Source of the DNA: an uncultured Clostridia bacterium
Lineage (GTDB): Bacteria; Bacillota; Clostridia; Oscillospirales; Ruminococcaceae
Length of the DNA: 38,804 bases
Assembly: GCA_947630825.1 (NCBI GenBank)
Contig: CANRJA010000018.1
Coordinates: forward strand, 1-38,804
Direction of reading: 5' to 3'
Under the pieces are notes generated by a model. The model was given only the letters and a program-made list of their open reading frames with translations, was not told the origin of the DNA and searched no databases. Positions 33,727-38,804 of the stretch are shown here, in pieces. Each line of letters begins with the position of its first letter. Position 1 is the first letter of the stretch. The translations under genes were made by a program, and so were the position numbers.

Positions 33727-34743
33727 TTATATAGCATTAACAGCTTCTTTAAGCTGTTCTATGGTTTTGTGAATATAAACCTTTTCTGTTACATCTGTGC
33801 TTGAGTGACCTAAAAGAAGTTTTTTTACTTTTCTATTCGTCCCAGCATTATCAAGAAGTGTCGCAAAAGTATGGCGGCACTCATGAGGCATATGTTTAAT
33901 ATTTATGGAATCTAAGTATTCTTTAAAATCTCTGTAATATTTACTGTAGTTAATTGCTTCTCCATTTTCTCTGCAGACAAGATGTGTTGACATTTGGCTA
34001 AGTTCTAGTACAAACGGCTTAATTTTATCACAAAAAGGAACAATGCGATTTTTTCCTGCCTGTGTTTTATTACCACCTTTTGCTGTCATTTCATCAAGAT
34101 CTATGTTGTTTTTAAAACTTAGTTCGCACAGTTCATCAGGTCGCCATCCGGTATAAATATGAATGAGTATAATCTTTGCCATATGATCGTTTTTGTGTTT
34201 CCAAAGTGTTTCTATTTCGCTTTCAGAAAATGGAACACGAGGCTTTTCAACAACGACCTCAGGACGCTTAATATACTTTGCATAATTTTTAACAATATAA
34301 TCGTGTGCAACAGCATATTCAAAAACAAGCTTTAACATACTTTGAATCCGAGCCCTTGTAGTAGCTCCAACATCTGCCGTATCAACAATATGCTGCATTT
34401 TTTCTGTTCTTATTTCAGATATATTGTCTTTGTAAATAGAAGTGCAGTAATTATATGCAGCTTTATATGTTCTCTGTGCAGATGGCGCAATTTGAGCATA
34501 TTTTTCTTTGCTCCAAAGTTCAAAAAGTTCTTCAAAAGTCATATTGCTTCCATCAATATCATATGGATTTTTATTATAGTCCGCAAGTGCTAAACTGGCT
34601 TTTTTATAATTCTCATAATACCCAAGTACCTTTCTTATTAACTCACAATCATCGCCGTAACCGCAGCTTACTCTAACCATATATGGTTTGCGCCTTTTGC
34701 CGGACAACTTAGTTATAGAACCGTAACCATTTGGTAATCTCAT
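33727..34743 (-). CDS. int: Tyrosine recombinase / phage integrase
   Basis: Catalyses site-specific integration and excision. The trimmed 338-residue protein has an N-terminal arm-binding domain (G-Y-G-S-I-T-K-L-x-G-K-R-R-K-P-Y), a SAM-like core-binding domain (about 65-160) and the catalytic domain. The catalytic residues are R201 (T-G-W-R-P-D-E-L), K231 probable, H287-x-x-R290 (H-E-C-R-H-T-F), H313 (L-G-H-S-S) and nucleophile Y323. The ATG at 34743 is chosen over 34767 because AGGAGG lies 7 bases before it. All catalytic residues are present, so it should be active. Confidence 0.95.
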   Translation of the reverse strand: MRLPNGYGSITKLSGKRRKPYMVRVSCGYGDDCELIRKVLGYYENYKKASLALADYNKNPYDIDGSNMTFEELFELWSKEKYAQIAPSAQRTYKAAYNYCTSIYKDNISEIRTEKMQHIVDTADVGATTRARIQSMLKLVFEYAVAHDYIVKNYAKYIKRPEVVVEKPRVPFSESEIETLWKHKNDHMAKIILIHIYTGWRPDELCELSFKNNIDLDEMTAKGGNKTQAGKNRIVPFCDKIKPFVLELSQMSTHLVCRENGEAINYSKYYRDFKEYLDSINIKHMPHECRHTFATLLDNAGTNRKVKKLLLGHSSTDVTEKVYIHKTIEQLKEAVNAI

Positions 34744-34760
34744 AAATTTTCCTCCTATTC

Positions 34761-34789
34761 TTGACATACAAAAAATGTTATGCTAAAAT
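34761..34789 (+). promoter_or_regulatory. Plus-strand promoter divergent from int
   Basis: TTGACA (34761-34766), 17-base spacer, TAAAAT (34784-34789). It sits just upstream of int and points away from it; no ORF follows. The dyad AAAGGGC/GCCCTTT (34791-34811) covers the expected +1. Confidence 0.6.
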
Positions 34790-34790
34790 A

Positions 34791-34811
34791 AAAGGGCAGA
34801 ATTAGCCCTTT
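34791..34811 (-). terminator. Minus-strand terminator between the BspA/Fn3 gene and int
   Basis: Minus strand: AAAGGGC, 7-base loop, GCCCTTT, then TATTTT. It can separate the leftward cargo genes from int. On the plus strand the same dyad overlaps the start of the candidate small RNA. Confidence 0.5.
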
Positions 34812-34871
34812 ATTCAGACTGGGATTAATTCGTTAGCCTCTGTTGAGTTGCAGCTCAGCAGGGGCGTTTTT
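34796..34871 (+). ncRNA. Candidate small RNA between int and the BspA/Fn3 gene
   Basis: A transcript from the promoter above would end at a strong intrinsic terminator: GCCTCTGTTGAG (34836-34847) and CTCAGCAGGGGC (34854-34865) pair over 12 bases with two G-U pairs, then GTTTTT. No gene precedes that terminator on the plus strand. The RNA of about 76 nt would be antisense to any int leader or to the 3' UTR of the BspA/Fn3 message. No known RNA family recognised. Confidence 0.45.
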
Positions 34872-34873
34872 AT

Positions 34874-35758
34874 TTACTTAATCTTTTTGCTTATTCTAAT
34901 AATAGACCAAGGTCCATTTGCAGTAACAGTATATCCGTCTACTTTAACTTTTTTGTAAGCTCTGAGCTTAACATAGTATCGCTTGCCGCTCTTTAGCTTC
35001 CTGATAACCTTACTTGTAGAAGTACCCTTTTTAACTTTAAATGTACTTTTATTTTTAGTGAACTTTCTGTTAGTAGCTAGCTTTATTTCATAACCCTTTG
35101 CTCCACTTACTTTTTTCCAAGTGATTTTTAAAGTCATTTTCTTAGTTGTTATAACCTTTTTTATTACAGCTTTTTTAGTTTTAATTGTAGGTGTAGTTTT
35201 TGTTGTAGGTGTATGAGTTGGGTTTATTGTTTTGTTAGGCGTTTTTGTAGTAGGAGAAGTAGTAGGCTCAGTATAAACGCCGATACTTTCAAAAGGTATA
35301 TTGTTTTCTTTAGCGTATGTTTCTGCTGCAGTATTGGTATAACCGTAAATAGTCAGCTTATCACAGCCTCTGAAAGCAAATTCCCTTATTTCCTTTACAG
35401 ATGGGGAAATAGTGATTTTTTCTAAATTCGGGCAATATTCAAATGCACTTATATCAATTAATTCAGTGGTTTTCGGTATTGTTATGTTTATTAGAAAATC
35501 ACGGTCATGAAAGCTTCTATACCCTATTTCACGAACTGTTCCCGAAATAAGTCCACTGCTGATTACTTCTGGTATTTCAAGATATGATTCATTCCCTAAG
35601 TAAGACGTTATGATGCAATCTCCAATACGGCCACCATTAATGATTTCTATTTCATAATCTCCGCAATTATATGTGGATACTGCTTGTGCCGGAATAATGA
35701 GTGTAGATAGGCTTATTAATATAATTATTGATGTTATAATACTTAATGTGTTTTTCAT
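34874..35758 (-). CDS. Secreted BspA-like LRR plus Fn3 protein, element cargo
   Basis: 294 residues. Signal peptide (1-26), then about two BspA-type leucine-rich repeats (I-G-Y-R-S-F-H-D-R-D-F-L-I-N-I-T-I-P and I-R-E-F-A-F-R-G-C-D-K-L-T-I). A Thr/Pro-rich linker (about 165-190) follows, then a C-terminal Lys-rich Fn3-like domain (about 195-294) with R-Y-Y-V-K-L-R-A-Y. The Fn3 part is of the same type as the host proteins at 1-282 and 7603-8496. It is probably cell-surface or secreted. It lies 18 bases after the lipoprotein gene and between the int and repressor genes: a lysogenic-conversion position. Confidence 0.75.
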   Translation of the reverse strand: MKNTLSIITSIIILISLSTLIIPAQAVSTYNCGDYEIEIINGGRIGDCIITSYLGNESYLEIPEVISSGLISGTVREIGYRSFHDRDFLINITIPKTTELIDISAFEYCPNLEKITISPSVKEIREFAFRGCDKLTIYGYTNTAAETYAKENNIPFESIGVYTEPTTSPTTKTPNKTINPTHTPTTKTTPTIKTKKAVIKKVITTKKMTLKITWKKVSGAKGYEIKLATNRKFTKNKSTFKVKKGTSTSKVIRKLKSGKRYYVKLRAYKKVKVDGYTVTANGPWSIIRISKKIK

Positions 35759-35776
35759 ACTTGTACCTTCTTATTG

Positions 35777-36391
35777 TTATTTTATATCGTCTATATTTGC
35801 AGAAAAATGATATTCAAATAAAGAACTGTCATAATTACTTCCTAACTTTTCATTTAGCTTATCTGCAATAGCAATACCTTTTTGTGATGATTTTGCATCT
35901 TTAACATTTGTTCTTTCGTATTTAGTAAATATTTTTTTCCATTTCTTTTTGGTTCCTGCATAATAAATATTAATCATTTCTCCATCATCAGGGTGTAAAT
36001 ATGATAACGTATAATCATAAACATTTTTCATACTGTTAGGGAAATATATGTGTTTGACACTGCAACTATTAAAAATTGCAGTATAAACTTCTGTAAATCC
36101 TTCATCAATTATAAGAGTTTCAACACATCTCGAACTTACTTGAAAATCAGAAATATCAGTCTTATACTTCTTATTTTCAATTTTATATGTATTTTTTATT
36201 TCTAGAATCTTTGCATCGCCATTGTATCTGTTTAATAAAACTTTATCTCCAGATAATTTGTAAGAGAAATCTTCGATAGAGCCATAATTAGTTTCTTTAA
36301 TGCTACTGGATGTTTTCTTGCTTTCACCACAAGCAGTTAATCCTGATAATGTTAGGGTAAAACCTATTAATAGTACCAGCATTCTTTTCAT
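35777..36391 (-). CDS. Lipoprotein with BspA-like repeat, element cargo
   Basis: 204 residues, signal peptide with lipobox L-T-A-C (C21). The middle part has V-E-T-L-I-I-D-E-G-F-T-E-V and V-K-H-I-Y-F-P-N-S-M-K-N-V, which resemble BspA-type leucine-rich repeats, followed by I-Y-Y-A-G-T-K-K-K-W-K-K-I. It is predicted to be membrane-anchored outside the cell. GGAGG ribosome site. With the next gene it forms a two-gene cargo operon, likely expressed in the lysogen along with the repressor strand. Confidence 0.7.
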   Translation of the reverse strand: MKRMLVLLIGFTLTLSGLTACGESKKTSSSIKETNYGSIEDFSYKLSGDKVLLNRYNGDAKILEIKNTYKIENKKYKTDISDFQVSSRCVETLIIDEGFTEVYTAIFNSCSVKHIYFPNSMKNVYDYTLSYLHPDDGEMINIYYAGTKKKWKKIFTKYERTNVKDAKSSQKGIAIADKLNEKLGSNYDSSLFEYHFSANIDDIK

Positions 36392-36403
36392 TTAAATTCC
36401 TCC

Positions 36404-36432
36404 TTGACATTTACTAAATAATGTAATATAAT
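36404..36432 (+). promoter_or_regulatory. Perfect consensus plus-strand promoter divergent from the lipoprotein gene
   Basis: TTGACA (36404-36409), 17-base spacer, TATAAT (36427-36432). It overlaps the upstream edge of the lipoprotein ribosome site on the other strand. No ORF lies downstream before the terminator. Confidence 0.7.
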
Positions 36433-36438
36433 AAATTT

Positions 36439-36519
36439 GTAGAAATATAGTCTGTATTTCTACAATCCATAAATTTCCTTAATCCCTGTCAGTATTATGG
36501 TACTGGCAGGGATTTTTTT
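36439..36519 (+). ncRNA. Candidate small RNA downstream of the repressor gene
   Basis: About 81 nt from the expected +1 to the end of a U-run. The first dyad is perfect over 11 bases, TTGTAGAAATA (36437-36447) and TATTTCTACAA (36455-36465); it covers +1 and could instead be an operator. The second is a terminator with 14-base arms AATCCCTGTCAGTA (36481-36494) and TACTGGCAGGGATT (36501-36514), then TTTTTTT. It is convergent with the repressor gene, whose stop lies at 36521, so it would be antisense to repressor read-through RNA and to the lipoprotein leader. Confidence 0.55.
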
Positions 36520-36520
36520 A

Positions 36521-37234
36521 TTATACCTTTCCAATAACTTTGCCTACACATTTTAATTCAGTATAATTGTTTATAGGTATATTTTCAAATTCAGGATTTG
36601 TAGAGATTAATTCACCTTTACCCATTTTTTTGATAAAGCCCGAACCATTGACAATGAATATACCTATTTCGTTTTCAAATATACTCGGCTGTAGTCTTAC
36701 AAAAACCTTATCGCCATTTGCATATTCAGGTAACATACTATCTCCATCGACTTCAATGACAATATCGGCTTTTCTGGCCTCTGGTTTATCTTGTACTGAA
36801 ATAGTATCAAACAGTTCATCATCAAGCCAATCTCCTGAACCAGCTGAAGCCTTTAAAAGAGAAAATGGTAATTCTATTACCGATGGTTTTTCTATATATC
36901 TACAACGTTCATATTCTTCATTTAAAGTAAGATTAACAATTTTTTGACCGTGCTCATCTAGAGCGCGGTATTTATTTATAAGTTGTTCTTCCTTATTAGT
37001 AAAATTATTTTCTTTTCTAATGTTCTCTTGTCTTTTGTCACAATGGTAATCCAATAAGTAGTCAAGCGTTACGCCAAAGTATTTTCCCAATTTTATAAGC
37101 ACTGTAGAATTTGGTTCACGCTCATTATTTTCATAGTTTCTATAAGTATTTACTTTTAAACCTAGCGCATCTGCCGTTTCTTGCTGAGATAGGCCACGTG
37201 CTAATCGAAGTTTTTTTAGACGATCTTCAAACAT
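36521..37234 (-). CDS. LexA/CI-type (S24) temperate repressor
   Basis: 237 residues. N-terminal XRE helix-turn-helix (S-Q-Q-E-T-A-D-A-L-G-L-K-V-N-T-Y-R-N-Y-E, 16-35) and a C-terminal S24 autoprotease: cleavage pair A131-G132, S166 in D-G-D-S-M-L-P-E-Y, and Lys at 202/203 in G-F-I-K-K-M. Such repressors hold lysogeny and cleave themselves when RecA is active. Divergent from the Cro-like gene over a 220-base control region. Ribosome site AGAGGTGAT. Confidence 0.92.
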   Translation of the reverse strand: MFEDRLKKLRLARGLSQQETADALGLKVNTYRNYENNEREPNSTVLIKLGKYFGVTLDYLLDYHCDKRQENIRKENNFTNKEEQLINKYRALDEHGQKIVNLTLNEEYERCRYIEKPSVIELPFSLLKASAGSGDWLDDELFDTISVQDKPEARKADIVIEVDGDSMLPEYANGDKVFVRLQPSIFENEIGIFIVNGSGFIKKMGKGELISTNPEFENIPINNYTELKCVGKVIGKV

Positions 37235-37255
37235 ATTATCACCTCTTTTTTTATA

Positions 37256-37284
37256 AGTTTACACTCATAATGGGAAGATGTCAA
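37256..37284 (-). promoter_or_regulatory. Repressor promoter
   Basis: Minus strand: TTGACA (37284-37279), 17-base spacer, TAAACT (37261-37256). The operator-like ACTCATAATGGGA (37263-37275) lies in the spacer. Confidence 0.7.
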
Positions 37285-37420
37285 TACAATTTAAGTAAAA
37301 ATCCCCCACTTTGGCGAAATTGCACAAACTTTTACCACTCATTTTGTGCTATTTTATTCTAAAAAACTGTTGACAATAACACGAATTGGGTGTATTATAT
37401 AGACACCACCCAAAATGGGT
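37263..37420. promoter_or_regulatory. Operator-like palindromes of the genetic switch
   Basis: Three related imperfect palindromes: ACTCATAATGGGA (37263-37275) in the repressor-promoter spacer, ACACGAATTGGGTGT (37379-37393) across the cro-promoter spacer and the first base of its -10, and ACCCAAAATGGGT (37408-37420) just after that -10. The shared outer half is TGGGT/ACCCA. They are likely binding sites for the repressor and the Cro-like protein. Confidence 0.55.
37370..37398 (+). promoter_or_regulatory. Early rightward promoter (cro promoter)
   Basis: TTGACA (37370-37375), 17-base spacer, TATTAT (37393-37398), flanked by the operator-like sites. Confidence 0.75.
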
Positions 37421-37454
37421 TGCAAAGTAGTACGAAACAAAAGGGGGTGAAAAT

Positions 37455-37670
37455 ATGAGTAAAAGCAAAATGACAATCCTTGATAATATTAATGGAGAAA
37501 TACGCAGGCGTGGAATGTCAAAAGATGAATTTTGTAAACTTCTTGGTGTAGAAAGAAGAACTTATACTCATTGGCAGTCAAAAGGAGAACTTCCTAGCAC
37601 TAAATTATTGAAGTGTGCAGAAATATTAAATTGCACTTTAGATTATCTTGCTAGAGATGTTTCTGCATAA
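37455..37670 (+). CDS. Cro-like helix-turn-helix regulator
   Basis: 71 residues, essentially one XRE-type DNA-binding domain: S-K-D-E-F-C-K-L-L-G-V-E-R-R-T-Y-T-H-W-Q as the helix-turn-helix, followed by a third-helix region C-A-E-I-L-N-C-T-L-D-Y-L. It is the first gene rightward from the switch, the usual place of Cro, which opposes the repressor. AGGGGGTG ribosome site. Confidence 0.85.
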   Translation: MSKSKMTILDNINGEIRRRGMSKDEFCKLLGVERRTYTHWQSKGELPSTKLLKCAEILNCTLDYLARDVSA

Positions 37671-37709
37671 AGAAAACAAGAAATCAATGAGCAGAGGGGG
37701 TGATAGAAA

Positions 37710-37865
37710 ATGAAGAAGAAACACAAAAAATACATTGAATACTTAAATCTAAAAATCAATGAGTATCAAAGTCGATATCGTTTTTGGAGGGTAATAGCAG
37801 CTATATCAATATTCTTGAATAGTTTTCTAATAGGATTTTGGATAGGAAAGACTATTTTTCAATAA
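37710..37865 (+). CDS. 51-aa small membrane protein
   Basis: ATG 37710 to TAA 37865, preceded by GAGGGGGTGAT. The product starts with a very basic helix (M-K-K-K-H-K-K-Y) and ends with one transmembrane helix (about 28-46, A-A-I-S-I-F-L-N-S-F-L-I-G-F-W). Its end overlaps the end of the opposite-strand gene at 37852-38049 by 14 bases. Second gene after cro; function unknown. Confidence 0.55.
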   Translation: MKKKHKKYIEYLNLKINEYQSRYRFWRVIAAISIFLNSFLIGFWIGKTIFQ

Positions 37866-38049
37866 GCCAAAATATCAAAGATGCAAGAAAGCCAAATATT
37901 GCACCACTTATTGCACTAACGGTTGCAATTATCCAATCGTGACGAAATTGACGTTTACGCTCGTATTCTTCTTTTCGTTGTTTAAATTCAGATTCGAGAA
38001 TGGGGATGCTTTTACCTTGTGCAAGCTTTGGTGGTTTAAAATATTTCAA
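37852..38049 (-). CDS. 65-aa membrane protein transcribed against the early genes
   Basis: The frame is open up to 38193, but the TTG at 38049 is chosen because AAAGGAG lies 8 bases before it and a promoter (38083-38111) stands just upstream. The product has a charged helix (E-S-E-F-K-Q-R-K-E-E-Y-E-R-K-R-Q-F-R-H) and one C-terminal transmembrane segment (about 42-62). Opposite orientation within an early lytic region suggests expression in the lysogen, for example a superinfection-exclusion or toxin-type role; this is inference. Confidence 0.6.
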   Translation of the reverse strand: MKYFKPPKLAQGKSIPILESEFKQRKEEYERKRQFRHDWIIATVSAISGAIFGFLASLIFWLIEK

Positions 38050-38082
38050 GGATAATTCTCCTTTCGTATATAGTGTTTCTAA

Positions 38083-38111
38083 ATAATACCACAAAATATG
38101 AGGAAATACAA
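38083..38111 (-). promoter_or_regulatory. Promoter of the 65-aa membrane protein gene
   Basis: Minus strand: TTGTAT (38111-38106), 17-base spacer, TATTAT (38088-38083). Confidence 0.55.
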
Positions 38112-38140
38112 GAAAAACAAAAGAGCAGGGAGGTGAGAAA

Positions 38141-38383
38141 ATGGAAACAAAGACAAATAAAATATTACCTGAGACATTTGCAAAAATTATCAATCATTCT
38201 GCAACTTGGGTAAGGGTTTCAATGCAAAGAGGACTATTACCAATAGGTGTGGCAATGAAAGTGAATCAGCAAAGCAAGCGTTGGAGCTATGATATTAGAC
38301 CTAACCTTGCGGCTAATTATCTTGGTATAAGCGTAGAAGAATTGCTTAATCTTGTGCAAAAGTATGAAGAAAGAGAAACATAA
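38141..38383 (+). CDS. Small phage early protein, probable DNA-binding
   Basis: 80 residues. L-P-E-T-F-A-K-I-I-N-H-S-A-T-W-V-R looks like a winged-helix or helix-turn-helix start. The remainder (K-R-W-S-Y-D-I-R-P-N-L-A-A-N-Y-L-G-I-S-V-E) is the kind of small regulator or excisionase-like protein common after cro in clostridial prophages. Strong AGGAGGTGAG-like ribosome site (GGGAGGTGAG). Confidence 0.6.
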   Translation: METKTNKILPETFAKIINHSATWVRVSMQRGLLPIGVAMKVNQQSKRWSYDIRPNLAANYLGISVEELLNLVQKYEERET

Positions 38384-38395
38384 GGAGTTGAAAAA

Positions 38396-38605
38396 ATGAA
38401 AACAAAGATGGTACTAGGAGTAATAGGCTTTTTTGCTTTGTTCATAATAGCAGGAATAACAAGAAGCACATTTTTGATGTGTATGGTAATAGCAGTAATA
38501 TCATACTTTACAGGAGCATTACTACAAGAGCCATACAAGGTTATTACGGTTAAGCCGAAAGAGCAAAAGAGCATCGAAGTAAAAGGAATGGAGGTAGAGA
38601 AATGA
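38396..38605 (+). CDS. 69-aa two-helix membrane protein
   Basis: Two transmembrane segments (about 5-22 and 27-43) followed by a polar, Lys-rich tail. Ribosome site AAGGAG at the right spacing, 12 bases after the previous gene, and a 4-base stop/start overlap with the AbrB-like gene: clearly co-translated. No family recognised. Confidence 0.6.
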   Translation: MKTKMVLGVIGFFALFIIAGITRSTFLMCMVIAVISYFTGALLQEPYKVITVKPKEQKSIEVKGMEVEK

Positions 38606-38804
38606 AATCAACAGGAATAGTAAGAAGAATTGATGATCTTGGAAGAGTAGTAATCCCAATGGAGTTAAGAAAGGTTTTTGATATGCCTACAGGAACTCCA
38701 ATAGAGATTTATACTGAAGGTGATTCTATTATTCTGCATAAGTATCAGAACAAGTGCGAGTTCTGTGGCAGTACAGAAAATGTTGCCGAGTTCAAAGACA
38801 AGAT
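38602..38804 (+). CDS. AbrB/SpoVT-type transcription regulator with zinc-ribbon tail (3' end outside window)
   Basis: The first 67 codons are visible. The N terminus is an AbrB/MazE swapped-hairpin domain: S-T-G-I-V-R-R-I-D-D-L-G-R-V-V-I-P-M-E-L-R-K. A C-x2-C pair (C-E-F-C-G-S) then starts what looks like a zinc ribbon, as in SpoVT/AbrB-like regulators that clostridial phages carry. ATG overlaps the previous stop (ATGA). The gene continues past the window. Confidence 0.85.
   Translation, partial: MKSTGIVRRIDDLGRVVIPMELRKVFDMPTGTPIEIYTEGDSIILHKYQNKCEFCGSTENVAEFKDK

Larger units (their letters stand above)
33645..38804. mobile_element. Left part of an integrated temperate element (prophage or phage-like island)
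   Basis: Begins just after the GGGtGRT terminator and continues past the window end. Integrase at the edge facing the host junction, iterons beside it, a LexA-type repressor/Cro switch and then short early genes form the usual left end of an integrated temperate phage. The right end, att duplicate and structural genes are outside the window. The exact left boundary is not determined. Confidence 0.8.

Noticed and set aside
38050-38193. Longer version of the leftward small membrane protein with a hydrophobic N terminus
   Set aside because: It runs through a promoter-like sequence and over the start of a rightward gene; AAAGGAG supports the TTG at 38049.

Overview
The window looks like a chromosomal piece of a low-GC, spore-forming clostridial Firmicute of the Ruminococcus/Oscillospirales type. 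This rests on SpoVS, a NifS/NifU pair, an IscU-like/GGGtGRT pair, TmcAL beside acetate kinase, many secreted Lys-rich Fn3-like and BspA-like proteins, strong AAAGGAG ribosome sites and textbook TTGACA-N17-TATAAT promoters. No rRNA, tRNA or CRISPR array was seen.

Layout. 1-5 kb: the tail of an Fn3-domain protein, then a leftward four-gene envelope operon (SGNH-like protein, DUF4358-like protein, MBOAT O-acyltransferase, DHHW/AlgX-like protein) that probably O-acylates an exported polysaccharide. 5-14.6 kb: housekeeping and small hypothetical genes: lipid kinase, HAD phosphatase, Fn3 lipoprotein, ackA, and a rightward tmcAL / sugar-binding-fold protein / eukaryotic-type hisA run, a membrane protein and spoVS. 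14.6-17.1 kb: glycogen phosphorylase.

17.5-24.5 kb: an isolated rightward phage-derived cassette of nine intact genes: small-terminase candidate, large terminase, portal, prohead protease, major capsid protein, two connector/neck-like proteins, a small tail-like protein and a tail-hub-like protein. No integrase, repressor, replication, tape-measure or lysis gene lies in or beside it. Host genes flank it closely, and a bidirectional terminator closes it. It is the best candidate here for a domesticated or helper-dependent particle system.

24.6-33.6 kb: host genes again: coiled-coil protein/coaD/rsmD operon, nifS-nifU, rnhA, an orphan solute-binding lipoprotein, an asparaginase-like gene, and an IscU-like plus GGGtGRT operon.

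From about 33.65 kb to the window end: the left end of a second, unrelated integrated element. It has three 11-bp-phased iterons (probable attL arm sites), a tyrosine integrase, two exported cargo proteins resembling host BspA/Fn3 proteins, a LexA-type (S24) repressor divergent from a Cro-like gene with shared operator-like palindromes, then early small genes and an AbrB-like gene cut by the window edge. Two short plus-strand transcription units, each a consensus promoter followed about 75-80 nt later by an intrinsic terminator, sit between its leftward genes and look like undescribed small RNAs.

All functional names come from reading motifs and remembered family resemblance. No database search was run.
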